NCBI GenBank assembly: GCA_963792175.1
Contig: CAWBVG010000039.1
Location: 124,001 to 188,000 of the forward strand
Direction of reading: 5' to 3'
DNA: 64,000 nt
From: CAWBVG01 sp963792175
Lineage (GTDB): Bacteria > Acidobacteriota > Vicinamibacteria > Vicinamibacterales > CAVVIG01
A program made the translations under genes and the position numbers. Each line of letters opens with the position of its first letter. The first letter of the stretch is position 1. Shown here in pieces: positions 1 to 10,770 of this stretch. A model generated the notes under the pieces. That model was not told where the DNA came from, did no database searches, and was given only the letters and a program-made list of their open reading frames with translations.

Positions 1-9
1 TTGACCAAC

Positions 10-27
10 TAGTTAGATTTCTAACTA
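10..27. promoter_or_regulatory. Perfect 18-bp palindrome, probable repressor operator upstream of doxX
   Basis: TAGTTAGA and TCTAACTA form perfect 8-base arms around a 2-base centre, ending 10 bases before the AGGAGG ribosome-binding site at 37-42. TTAG/CTAA half-sites are typical of MarR- and HxlR-type winged-helix repressors. The regulator that would bind it is not next to it on this side and may lie upstream of the window. A related but looser inverted repeat sits in front of the second doxX gene at 6871-6889. Confidence 0.6.
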
Positions 28-48
28 TCTATCAACAGGAGGTTCATG

Positions 49-463
49 ATGTCGTTCGCACCATCACTCACGCAGACATCGCCGGTCCGTCGCGGTCGCG
101 CCGAACGCATCGCGCTCTGGGCCGTCCAGACTTGCGCTCGCCGCAATGTTCCTGCTCGCCGGCGGCTCGAAGCTCCTCGGCGTCCCCGCGATGGTGGCGT
201 TGTTCGACGCCATCGGCATCGGCCAATGGTTCCGCTACGTCACCGGCCTCATCGAGGTCGGTTCGGCGATTGCGCTGCTCGTGCCTTCGGTCGCGGTCTT
301 CGGCGCCTTGGCACTCGTGGCGACGATGGTCGGTGCGATCGTCACCCACCTCTTCATCGTCGGAGGCTCGCCCGCCATGCCGGTGATTCTCCTGCTCGGA
401 TCGGCCGCGGTCGTCTGGATTCGAAGGCATCAGGTGCTCGGCGACCGGCTGACGGTGCGCTGA
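49..463 (+). CDS. DoxX family membrane protein (one frame break)
   Basis: This is a small integral membrane protein of the DoxX family, often linked to redox or quinone stress. The start is taken as the second of two ATGs (49), six bases after AGGAGG. The first ~27 codons are a basic N-terminal tail. The frame then changes near base 130, after which a typical DoxX core follows, with LLAGGSKLLG, a FRYVTGLIE segment and about four hydrophobic spans, ending QVLGDRLTVR. Removing one base near 130 gives a continuous ~138-residue protein, about normal size for the family. It sits 35 bases upstream of a pirin gene, and the two probably share the palindrome-controlled promoter. Confidence 0.75.
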
Positions 464-498
464 CGATGTGAACGACCGTAGTCGATGGAGGTAGCACA

Positions 499-1393
499 GT
501 GAAATCATCAACATCCGTTCAAGCGTCGACTCGGCAGGTCGTGCATCGCACGCGCGGATATCGCCATGGTCCGATCACTCGTCTGATGAGCCCATCGGAC
601 CTGGGCGAGCGGCTCAAGCCGTTCGTCTTTCTCGACCTGTTCGAGGCGGACATGCGAGCCTTGGCGGGCAATATGCCCGTGCATCCACATTCGGGGATCG
701 CGACAGTGACCGTGTTCACGCGAGGCGACGTGACCTTTGACGACCCGATAGCGGGACACGGCACGCTCGGCCCAGGCGGGCTCGAATGGGCGCGTGCCGG
801 ACTCGGGATGTGGCACGGCAAGGAGCTTTCCGGTGGATCATCCCCGATGGTGCAGGGCTTCCAGCTGTGGATCGCCCTTCCGCCTGAACTGGAGGGCGCC
901 GAACCAGAGGCTCAGTACCTCGGCGCTGATCTGGTGCCGAGCATTGGCCCAGCCCGCGTCATCGTCGGTACGTACGAAATCGCGACGAGCTCGGTACGTG
1001 CTCCGCGCGGGATCAACTACGTGTTGGTCACGCTCAAACCCGGTGAGCGGTGGACGTACGGGCCTCCTGATCGGTCACACCGTTGCGTGGGTCGCGATTG
1101 CCGAAGGCGCGCTCGGGGCCAGCGAGCAGTTGTTCAACAGTGAACTCGCGATCTTCGAGCCGGGCGAGATCCCTATCACGTTTGAGGGGGCGGAAGGGAC
1201 TGGGGCAACCTTCGTCCTCGGCTCTGCGGTGCCGCATCCGTACGAGTTGCACTTAGGCGCCTACTCCGTCCACACGTCTGCGGACGCTCTCGCGGCGGGC
1301 GAACGGAATCTCCGCGAACTCAAGAGACGTCTGGACGCGAGAGGCGATCGGCGGCGTACGGCCTCGGGCTCGACGCCGGTGTTCCGGGGATGA
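499..1393 (+). CDS. Pirin family protein (one frame break)
   Basis: This is a bicupin pirin-like protein. Bacterial pirins are iron-binding proteins, some with quercetinase activity. A GTG start follows GGAGG by eight bases. The N-terminal cupin has the metal motif HPHSG (His62, His64) and a second cluster at MWHGKE (His106, Glu109), then VQGFQLWI. Around base 1072 the frame changes by one extra base. The C-terminal cupin continues with HTVAWVAIAEG, FEPGEIPI and the family's VLGSAVPHPYE motif. Rejoined length is ~297 residues, normal for pirins. The neighbouring DoxX gene suggests a shared electrophile or quinone stress role, which is inferred. Confidence 0.85.
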
Positions 1394-1541
1394 CCACCAC
1401 GGCACCCCCGCCGCGCGCATTAACATCGCCTCGTGGTCGTCAACGAGCAGGACGCGCGGGAGCGCGCGCGATTCGTTGCCTTCGATCGGCGGCCCGACTC
1501 CGGCGGCCACTAATCCGACCCCGGATGAGCGTCCGTCGCCA

Positions 1542-1868
1542 TCAACCGATGTCCAGCGAGGAGATCCGGTCGCCGTCGAGCCGGAAGGTGTGATCGAGCT
1601 CGATGGGGCTGTTGGGAAAGTCCCCGGCCACACGCCCGACGACGATGGTTGCGCCGTTGCGCACCGTCGAACGGATCGGCGTCACGGTATGGTGATACTT
1701 CGCTCGAGCCGCGGCGTTCCACCGTTCGATCGCGACGGTTCCAGTGAACGTGCCGCCTTCGTCGTGCACGACGCCGTCGCTGACGAAGCAGCGAGCCAAC
1801 TGAGCGGCGTCACCCGCCTGCTCGGCAGCGAAGTACTCGGCGATCGGTTTCGGGAGCGAGAGCGACAT
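1542..1868 (-). CDS. SnoaL-like / NTF2-fold protein
   Basis: This 108-residue protein has the cone-shaped alpha+beta NTF2-like fold signature: an amphipathic N-terminal helix (PKPIAEYFAAEQAGD), the FVSDGVVHDEGG segment lining the pocket, a short helix (ERWNAAARAKY) and three beta strands ending DGDRISSLDIG. A clear AAGGAGG precedes the ATG. Family members are small isomerases, hydrolases or ligand-binding proteins, and no specific substrate can be read here. It is divergent from the HxlR-tag operon, with 44 bases between the two starts, so both promoters overlap and are probably co-regulated. Confidence 0.75.
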   Translation of the reverse strand: MSLSLPKPIAEYFAAEQAGDAAQLARCFVSDGVVHDEGGTFTGTVAIERWNAAARAKYHHTVTPIRSTVRNGATIVVGRVAGDFPNSPIELDHTFRLDGDRISSLDIG

Positions 1869-1912
1869 GGCGAGTCCTCCTTCACCCGGAGAATAGGCAC
1901 TACACTAACCGG

Positions 1913-2404
1913 ATGGCAAGAACGCACAAGAAAGTCAGGTTCTTACCTAAAGGTAAGCGTCAACATACTGAGGCGTCCGCCGCGAAAGGTGTCGAAGAAG
2001 TCTTCAGGATTCTCGAGGGTCGATGGAAGCTCGTGATCCTCTTCCATCTCTTTGGTGGTCACGTCCGCCGGTTTTCGGAGTTACGCCGTTCGATTCCGGC
2101 GGTGTCCGAGAAGATGCTGATTCAGCAACTGCGCCAATTGGAACGCGACGGCGCGGTACAACGTGTCGTGCACCATCAGGTGCCCCCGAAGGTGGAGTAC
2201 AGCCTCACTGATTGGGGACAAGCGCTGTGCCCGGCGCTGGACGCATTGCTGACATGGGTCGACCGCAGGCCATCGATCGAGGCGGTCCTCGTCCGACCAA
2301 TTCACGAAAAGCCAATGCGCGCTGCCGATCGGGCGTCTTCGGCGCATCCGACTCGATCCGCGCTCGATCGTGAGCTGGACGCGACGCTCGAGAAGCGGTC
2401 GTGA
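1913..2404 (+). CDS. HxlR family winged-helix transcriptional regulator
   Basis: This 163-residue regulator has the HxlR core: LEGRWKLVILFHL (helix 1-2), RRFSELRRSIPAVSEKMLIQQLRQLERDG (recognition helix region) and the wing VEYSLTDWG. It lacks the N-terminal redox Cys seen in many HxlR proteins; its only Cys is near residue 103 (ALCPAL). No ribosome-binding site is evident. A TACACT -10-like box at 1901-1906 lies seven bases before the ATG, compatible with a leaderless transcript. The gene overlaps tag by GTGA, so both are translated together. It likely regulates itself, tag and the divergent SnoaL-like gene. Confidence 0.85.
   Translation: MARTHKKVRFLPKGKRQHTEASAAKGVEEVFRILEGRWKLVILFHLFGGHVRRFSELRRSIPAVSEKMLIQQLRQLERDGAVQRVVHHQVPPKVEYSLTDWGQALCPALDALLTWVDRRPSIEAVLVRPIHEKPMRAADRASSAHPTRSALDRELDATLEKRS
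1942..1957. promoter_or_regulatory. Inverted repeat inside the start of the HxlR gene
   Basis: CTTACC and GGTAAG form perfect 6-base arms around TAAA, about 30 bases downstream of the HxlR start codon. Its position just downstream of a possible leaderless start suits a roadblock-type autoregulatory operator. It lies in coding sequence, so it could also be chance. Confidence 0.4.
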
Positions 2405-2988
2405 CGAAGGGGCCGATCAGCCGATGCCCCTGGGTCGGCAGAGACAATCCGCTGATGCTGGAGTACCACGATCGCGAATGGGGTGTGCCGGTTCACGACG
2501 ATCGCCGGCACTTCGAATTCCTCGTGCTCGAGGCCGCGCAGGCCGGACTCAGCTGGTCAATCGTGCTCAAGAAACGGGATGGCTATCGCCGCGCCTTCAG
2601 CCAGTTCGATCCTCGGAAGGTCGCCGGATACACGAAGACCCGAATCCAGAAGCTCACGGCGGATCCGTCGATCATTCGAAACCGGCTGAAAATCGAGGCG
2701 GCGGTGCGGAATGCCCGAGCGTTTCTCGCGATTCAGGACGAGTGTGGAAGTTTCGACGCGTACTGCTGGCGGTTCGTCGATGGGCGGCCCCGTCGTAATC
2801 AGTGGAAAGCGATGAGAGAGATCCCGACGACGTCACGCGACTCCGACGCGTTCAGCAAGGATCTCAAGCGGCGCGGATTCAGCTTCGTCGGTTCGACCAT
2901 CATCTATGCGCACATGCAGGCGGTCGGCATGGTGAACGACCACCTCGTCGGCTGTTTCAGATACCGAGAGACTCAGCGACTCCAGTGA
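2401..2988 (+). CDS. tag: DNA-3-methyladenine glycosylase I
   Basis: This base-excision repair enzyme removes 3-methyladenine from alkylated DNA and works in the cytoplasm. The 195-residue protein carries the Tag signature: Cys9 and His23 (in YHDREWG) plus the C-terminal NDHLVGCF supply the conserved zinc ligands. GLSWSIVLKKR forms part of the base pocket and FVGSTIIYAHMQAVG is near-invariant. Length matches the family. A GTG start overlaps the HxlR stop as GTGA, indicating translational coupling. Placing alkylation repair under an HxlR regulator suggests induction by electrophiles; that is inferred. Confidence 0.93.
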   Translation: MTKGPISRCPWVGRDNPLMLEYHDREWGVPVHDDRRHFEFLVLEAAQAGLSWSIVLKKRDGYRRAFSQFDPRKVAGYTKTRIQKLTADPSIIRNRLKIEAAVRNARAFLAIQDECGSFDAYCWRFVDGRPRRNQWKAMREIPTTSRDSDAFSKDLKRRGFSFVGSTIIYAHMQAVGMVNDHLVGCFRYRETQRLQ

Positions 2989-3034
2989 ATAAGGGCAAAT
3001 GGCACGATGGCGATGTCTGCGGCACTGAACGTCC

Positions 3035-3955
3035 TCACGCGGTTGGCTGAGTCGGCAGGCCGGCGTCCTGCCACGCTTGAAACCCTCCGTGGAGTGCCCG
3101 CACGCGTGTGAAGCCGCGATCCAAGAGTACGCGCGCCAAACTGGCGCTCGAGGCCTCGCTCGGTCAGGTGCAATACAGAATGATCTCCTTGTCGACGGGC
3201 ATCGTGTCGATGTGTTTCTCAAATTCACCGGGCGGAATGCGTCGCGCCCCTCGAACCATCTGCGCAGACCGGCTGAACGCCTGTTCGCTTCGCAAGTCGA
3301 TCACGAAGACCATCGGCGGATCCGAGGCGAGCAGTCGTACCAATTCGCCGGTCTCGACGCGCGCGATCGAGTAGCGGCGAACGAGCCAACGCCGCTCGTA
3401 CAGCTTCCACACGACAAAGGCAAGAACGGCAGCGCCTCCCAGCATGCCAATCGCTCGCTGGGTTTGCATCACATGTGGAAGGACACGTCTGCCGTACCAG
3501 GCTCCCGACATGACCGCCGCCGCCGACCAGGTGATCGACGCCGCGCCGTCGATCGCCGCGAATTGTACGGGAGGCATGCGGAGAATCCCGGCGAGTGGCG
3601 CCACCATCAGACTGAAGCCGGGCACGAACTTCGCGGCCGCAACGGTCATGGCCGGACGCCGGCGGAAACGGCGTTCCGCCCGCCCCACGCACGCGTCAGG
3701 GTTGAGCGACAGGCGGCAGAGCAGTCCCAGCACCCGCCGGCCCTGGATTCGGCCGAAGGCATACCAGATCAAATCCCCGATCCAGAACCCGAAGGCGCTC
3801 GCAGCGACGAGCGGCACCGCCGAAGAGTGATGCTCAGCGGCGATGCTGCCCGCGAGCAACAGCAAAGGGAACGCCGGCACGGGCGCGCCGAGACTTTCGA
3901 TGAACGAAGCGGCACACACCACAGCGAGGCCGCGAGTCAGCAGGAGGTGAAGCAC
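3035..3955 (-). CDS. DedA-rhodanese fusion with in-frame TGA; candidate selenoprotein
   Basis: The N-terminal ~195 residues are a DedA/SNARE-associated membrane domain (FIESLGAPVPAFP, GDLIWYAFGR, KFVPGFSLMVAPLAG). The rest is a rhodanese domain (VIDLRSEQAF, IPPGEFEKHI). At bases 3164-3166 an in-frame TGA follows ILYC-T (Cys262, Thr263). The same frame then continues PSEASSASLARVLLDRG and ALHGGFQAWQDAGLPTQ to TGA at 3035, a complete rhodanese end. DedA-rhodanese proteins usually read C-x-C-P-[NS]-[DE]-A here, so TGA replaces the second Cys. A 6-bp hairpin (3133-3147) follows. Either the TGA encodes selenocysteine (306 residues), or a nonsense change cuts the protein at 263 residues. Start is GTG. 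Confidence 0.8.
3133..3147 (-). promoter_or_regulatory. Candidate bacterial SECIS hairpin
   Basis: Read on the minus strand, GCGCCA and TGGCGC form a perfect 6-bp stem closing a GTT loop. The loop begins 22 bases after the in-frame TGA at 3164-3166. Bacterial SECIS elements lie just downstream of the UGA, within the coding sequence, with a short stem and a G among the first loop bases; this hairpin fits those rules. High-GC coding sequence gives chance hairpins, so it is supporting evidence only. Confidence 0.45.
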
Positions 3956-4039
3956 CCTTCACTATCCTTCGAATTGGCGCCCCCGCGTCGGGTTTTCGCG
4001 TGCGCAGTCTCGCGCGTGCGCACTCTGACGACGGTCCAA

Positions 4040-6322
<2,283 letters not shown>

Positions 6323-6344
6323 AGTTCAACCTTTCACGTCGGCG

Positions 6345-6857
6345 TTAGGCGCCGACGGCCGCATGCGTTGAAACACTCCGCACCACAAGATTGCCGACAC
6401 CGCCAAACACGCCGAGGGCGACGACGGTCCCGATCAGGTCCGGCGTCCACACCCGAGCGAGCCCGAAGAGCGCGTCGAGCGAATACGTGCCGTAGCCGGT
6501 GAAGGCGAGCGCGACGGCGGCTGCGCTATACAGCAGCGGCAGCTCGATGCCGTTGGCCGTCGCAAACAACCCATTCTTCCAATGGAGGCTGCTCGCCACG
6601 ATCATCACTGACAGCATCAGCGCGGGACCGACAGGTCCCAGGAGACCGAGTGCCACGAGCAGACCGCCCGCCACCTCGCCGAGCCCTGCGGCAGCCGCCA
6701 GGACGCGGCCCGGCCGGAATCCGATCGACTCGAAGAACTGACCGGTCCCCGAAATGCCATACCCGCCAAACCACCCGAAGAGCTTCTGCGCCCCGTGCGC
6801 CGACATCGTGATCCCGAAGACGAGGCGCGCCACCAGCAATCCGAAGTCCATAGCCAT
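6345..6857 (-). CDS. DoxX family membrane protein
   Basis: This is an intact 170-residue DoxX-type protein with four predicted membrane spans. The family pattern is clear: LVFGITMSAHGAQKLFGWFGG near the N-terminus, GEVAGGLLVALGLLG in the second span, and MLSVMIVASSLHWKNG. It is divergent from an HxlR regulator, and an inverted repeat at 6871-6889 lies between its start and the regulator's. That layout usually means repression by the neighbouring HxlR protein. Its role in redox or quinone stress is inferred from family context. Confidence 0.88.
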   Translation of the reverse strand: MAMDFGLLVARLVFGITMSAHGAQKLFGWFGGYGISGTGQFFESIGFRPGRVLAAAAGLGEVAGGLLVALGLLGPVGPALMLSVMIVASSLHWKNGLFATANGIELPLLYSAAAVALAFTGYGTYSLDALFGLARVWTPDLIGTVVALGVFGGVGNLVVRSVSTHAAVGA

Positions 6858-6870
6858 ACTCCTTGGCAGT

Positions 6871-6889
6871 AACTATACAAAAGATAGTT
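6871..6889. promoter_or_regulatory. Inverted repeat between divergent doxX and hxlR
   Basis: AACTAT and ATAGTT form perfect 6-base arms spaced by seven bases, 14 bases upstream of the doxX start. The AT-rich stretch around it also supplies promoter-like sequence. It is the likely operator of the adjacent HxlR regulator and resembles the TAGTTAGA/TCTAACTA palindrome at 10-27. Confidence 0.55.
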
Positions 6890-6945
6890 CATATATGTCA
6901 AGTAGTCGCTTGCGAATCTCTAGCTCGTGACGGTATCCTGTAGGC

Positions 6946-7317
6946 GTGGCGCGAGATAAAGCCTCCCATCCACCCGAGCTGTGCTCGCGGTTCCACCATG
7001 CCAGCGAGCTGATCGGCCGTCGCTGGACGGGCGCGATCATCTACGTGCTGATGAGGACCCGGTGCCGGTTTGCGACGCTGCGCGAGGCGATTCCGGATAT
7101 CACGGATCGCATGCTGAGCGAACGCCTCCAGGAACTCGAGCAGGAAGGCATCGTGGAGCGCACGGTCATTCCGGACACGCCGGTCCGCGTCGAGTACGCC
7201 CTGAGCACGAAGGGCCGGGCACTGGCGTCGACCATTGACGCCATCTCCGCGTGGGCGGAGCGGTGGATCACCCTCCAAGTCCCGGCGGCGAAATCGCAGG
7301 CCAGACGGCGCAAGTAA
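6946..7317 (+). CDS. HxlR family transcriptional regulator
   Basis: This 123-residue winged-helix regulator has a GTG start. It carries Cys13 (ELCSRF) in the N-terminal position used by redox- and electrophile-sensing HxlR members such as YodB/HypR. The DNA-binding core reads LIGRRWTGAIIYVL, RFATLREAIPDITDRMLSERLQELEQEG, then the wing VRVEYALSTKG and a dimerisation helix ending in a basic RRRK tail. It is divergent from doxX and probably represses it through the repeat at 6871-6889. Which compound it senses cannot be read from the sequence. Confidence 0.88.
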   Translation: MARDKASHPPELCSRFHHASELIGRRWTGAIIYVLMRTRCRFATLREAIPDITDRMLSERLQELEQEGIVERTVIPDTPVRVEYALSTKGRALASTIDAISAWAERWITLQVPAAKSQARRRK

Positions 7318-7481
7318 AGAGAGGCTTGAAGCTTTCGCTGAAGACCGCGTACGGATCCGACGTGGCAGGCGCTTTGCCTCTCTCCGTGTGAATGCTTAAG
7401 TGATGGGATCAGCATTCACCGGGGGGCTCTAAGGCAACGACCCACGTCGAAGTCGGGTTGATGACGGTGGAGGAGAGGCGA

Positions 7482-9309
7482 ATGTCAACTCGCTACGCAC
7501 CGATCGGAGATTACGGCATCATCGGTGATCTCAACACCATCGCCCTTGTCGGCATGGACGGATCGATCGACTTTCTGTGCCTGCCTCACTTCGATTCGCC
7601 GTCGGTGTTCGCCGCCCTGATAGACGCAGAGCGTGGTGGCCGTTTCCAAATCGCGCCGTTGCTTGCGGGCGCCGCCCGCAAGCAGCTCTATCTGCCCGAT
7701 ACCAACGTGCTCCTGACGCGGTTCCTCGACCCCGACGGTGTCGCCGAGCTCTCCGACTTCTGTCCGGTGGAAGCCGCGGGCCAGGCCCATAACCTGGTGC
7801 GACGGGCGAAGACTGTACGGGGCGAAGTGCGCTTTCAGATGCGCTGCGATCCCCGCTTCGATTATGCGCGTGCCACCCACACGACCGAGCGCCGCAGCGA
7901 TACGGAGGTGCTGTTCGCAGGGCGGTCTGGCGACGGCGATTTGGCGCTGCGTCTGCGGTCGTCGGTTCCGATGCGGGTCGAGAACGGCGTTGCGCTGGCT
8001 GACTTCACATTGACCGCGGACACGTCGGCATGGTTCATCCTCGAAGTGGTGTTGGCCGGCGACACCTCACCAGCCCAGCAGCCTGATTACCCGAGCGACG
8101 CGTTCAAGCAGACGGTGAACTTCTGGCGAGGGTGGATCGCACGCAGCACTTACACGGGGCGCTGGCGCGAAATGGTGAACCGGTCCGCGTTGACGCTGAA
8201 GCTGCTCACATCGCGGCAGTACGGCTCCATCGTCGCCTCGCCCACGTTCGGTCTCCCCGAGACGATCGGGGGCGGGCGCAACTGGGACTACCGGTATACA
8301 TGGATTCGCGATTCGTCCTTCACGCTCTACGGACTGATGCGCCTGGGCTACACACAAGAGGCCGAGGGGTTCATGCGTTGGATGATGGCTCGCTGCGGCG
8401 AGCTCGAGCCGGATGGCTCGCTCCAGATCATGTACAGGATCGACGGGGGTCACAAGCTGCCCGAGGAGGTGCTCCCTCACTTCGAAGGCTACATGGGTTC
8501 AGCGCCCGGTCCGCATCGGCAACGCCGCGTTCGATCACCTCCAGCTCGACATCTATGGCGAGTTGATGGACTCGATCTACTTGTACGACAAGTACGGTTC
8601 TCCCATCGGGTACGACACCTGGGCCAATGTTGTACGGCTGATCGAATGGGTCTGCGCGAACTGGCGCCGTCCCGATGAGGGCATCTGGGAAGTACGCGGC
8701 GGACGACAAGAGTTCCTCTTTTCGCGGGTGATGTGTTGGGTCGCCATTGACCGCGCCATTCGGCTGGCGACCAAGCGCTCGTTCCCCGCGCCGCTGGAGC
8801 GGTGGTACGTGACGCGCGACGCAATTTACCAGGACATCTTCACGCGATTCTGGAACCCCACGCGCGGCGCGTTCATGCAGTACGCCGGCGCCACCACGCT
8901 CGACGCTGCGGCGCTCCTGATGCCACTCGTGCGCTTTGTGTCGCCGACCGACCCGCGGTGGATATCCACCCTGCGCGCGATCGAAAGCGAATTGGTGAGC
9001 GACTCGCTCGTGTATCGATATCGCCTCGCGAGCGGGTTTTCTGACGGGCTTACCGGAGAAGAAGGCACATTCTCGATGTGTTCGTTCTGGTATGTCGAAT
9101 GTCTTTCCCGCATGGGGGACTTGCACCAGGCACGGTTCTCTTTCGAGAAGATGCTGGGGTACGCCAATCACCTCGGGTTGTACGGCGAGGAGCTGGGCCC
9201 CCAGGCCCAGCACCTCGGCAACTTCCCCCAGGCGTTCACGCACCTGGCGCTCGTCAGCGCCGCATTCGATCTCGACCGCCGGCTCTCGGCCGCCGGCCAC
9301 GCCGAGTGA
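7482..9309 (+). CDS. GH15 glucoamylase/trehalase-type glycosidase (one frame break)
   Basis: This glycoside hydrolase family 15 enzyme acts on alpha-glucosides; many bacterial members are trehalases. The start at 7482 is chosen because GGAGGAG precedes it. Family landmarks are IGDYGIIGDLNTIALVG and IDFLCLPHFDSPSVF at the N-terminus, RNWDYRYTWIRDSS in the catalytic barrel, EGIWEVRGG with the catalytic acid, and LYGEELGP with the catalytic base. One extra base near 8504-8509 shifts the frame between EGYMGSAP and VRIGNAAFDH; correcting it gives ~609 residues, normal for GH15. Both catalytic Glu residues are present. An osmoprotective trehalose role is possible but unproven. Confidence 0.88.
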
Positions 9310-9552
9310 CTGCAGCCACCGACGGACGCAAGCCTGTGCGACTTGGCCACAGCGGGCGGTGTGATGGCGACAACCCGCCGTGACACACCTTGCCCTACAC
9401 GCCAGATGAGAGCGGCATCACGCGGGCGTGCCGTTCTCGACGATCAAGGCTTAGCGTTCCGCCGGGGGAACCAGAGTTGCAGTAAGGGGTCAGCCATCGG
9501 CTGACGATCGGAAGCCGAACCACGCGAAACACCATGCCGGACCGCGGGTGAG

Positions 9553-10770
9553 ATGTTGATACGCACGCAGATGGCGACTGCATTCATCTCCCTGGTCGGC
9601 CTCTCCTTTCTTGTCGCCGCCTGCTCCGCGCCTCGGCCACAACCTCAGACACCGCCGCCCGTCGTGAAGGTTGTCAACGTCGAACAGAAGGATGTGCCTG
9701 TCTACGGCGAATGGATCGGAACCCTGGACGGGATGGTCAACGCCGAAATCAGGGCGCAGGTGAGCGGCTACCTGCTCTCGCAGCACTACACCGAAGGCTC
9801 GCTCGTCAGAAAAGGACAGTTGCTCTTTGCGCTCGATCCGCGGCCGTTCCAGGCCGTACTCGATCAGGCAAACGGGCAGCTTGCCCAGGCCAACGCGCAG
9901 GAGCTGCAGGCGGAAGCAAACCAGGGCAAGACGCAGCTCGATGTCAATCGCTATACGCCGTTAGCCAAAGCGAGGGCGATCACCGAGCAGGACCTTGACA
10001 ATGCGGTCCAGGCCAACCTCGCCGCCAAGGCCCAAGTGGCGGCGGCGAACGCCGCGATCGTTGCGGCCAAAGCTGCCGTTGACACCGCGGCGCTCAATCT
10101 GGGCTTCACAAGTGTTCGTTCACCGATTGACGGCATCGCGGGATTGGCCCTCACGCAAGTCGGTAATCTCGTCAACGCCGGCTCCACGGGCTTGACGACC
10201 GTTTCAACCGTCGATCCCATCAAGGCCTACTTCACCGCCACTGAGCAGGAGTACCTGCGCTACGTGCGCATGAACCCGATCGAGAGCGAGCGCGAGGCGC
10301 ACACTCGGGAACTCGAGTTAGAGCTCGTGCTGGCCGATGGCACCGTCTACTCGCACCCCGGCAAGTTTTACGTCGCCGATCGCGAGGTGAACCCGCAGAC
10401 CGGCGCGATTCGCCTCGCCGGGTTGTTTCCAAATCCGGGAAACATTCTCCGCCCGGGTCAGTACGGCCGCGTCCGAGCGGTCACCGAGATCAGAAAGAAC
10501 GCACTGCTCGTGCCTCAACGCGCCGTCACCGAGTTACAGGGTCGCTACCAGGTTGCGGTCGTCGATGCTGCCAACACAGTAGGGATTCGGGCGGTCACGG
10601 TCGGCGAACGCATCGGCCCACTGTGGATCGTCGAAGGCGGCCTGAAGGCCGGTGAACGAGTCGTCGTCGAAGGCATCCAGCAGATCAAACCGAATCTGGT
10701 CGTCAACCCGACGCCGTTCGTCGCGCCTTCGACTGGACCGCATGCCGAAGCCAAGGAATTGAGCGGGTGA
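9553..10770 (+). CDS. RND efflux periplasmic adaptor lipoprotein
   Basis: This is the membrane-fusion subunit of a tripartite RND efflux pump. The 405-residue protein has a lipoprotein signal (LVAAC lipobox at ~20-24), the lipoyl half-motif AEIRAQVSGYLL and GSLVRKGQLLFALDPRPF, a long alpha-helical hairpin rich in Ala/Gln, the second lipoyl half (FTSVRSPIDGIAG), a beta-barrel domain and a membrane-proximal end. It resembles AcrA/MexA adaptors. The stop codon overlaps the start of the pump gene by four bases (GTGA), so adaptor and pump are translationally coupled. Confidence 0.93.
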   Translation: MLIRTQMATAFISLVGLSFLVAACSAPRPQPQTPPPVVKVVNVEQKDVPVYGEWIGTLDGMVNAEIRAQVSGYLLSQHYTEGSLVRKGQLLFALDPRPFQAVLDQANGQLAQANAQELQAEANQGKTQLDVNRYTPLAKARAITEQDLDNAVQANLAAKAQVAAANAAIVAAKAAVDTAALNLGFTSVRSPIDGIAGLALTQVGNLVNAGSTGLTTVSTVDPIKAYFTATEQEYLRYVRMNPIESEREAHTRELELELVLADGTVYSHPGKFYVADREVNPQTGAIRLAGLFPNPGNILRPGQYGRVRAVTEIRKNALLVPQRAVTELQGRYQVAVVDAANTVGIRAVTVGERIGPLWIVEGGLKAGERVVVEGIQQIKPNLVVNPTPFVAPSTGPHAEAKELSG

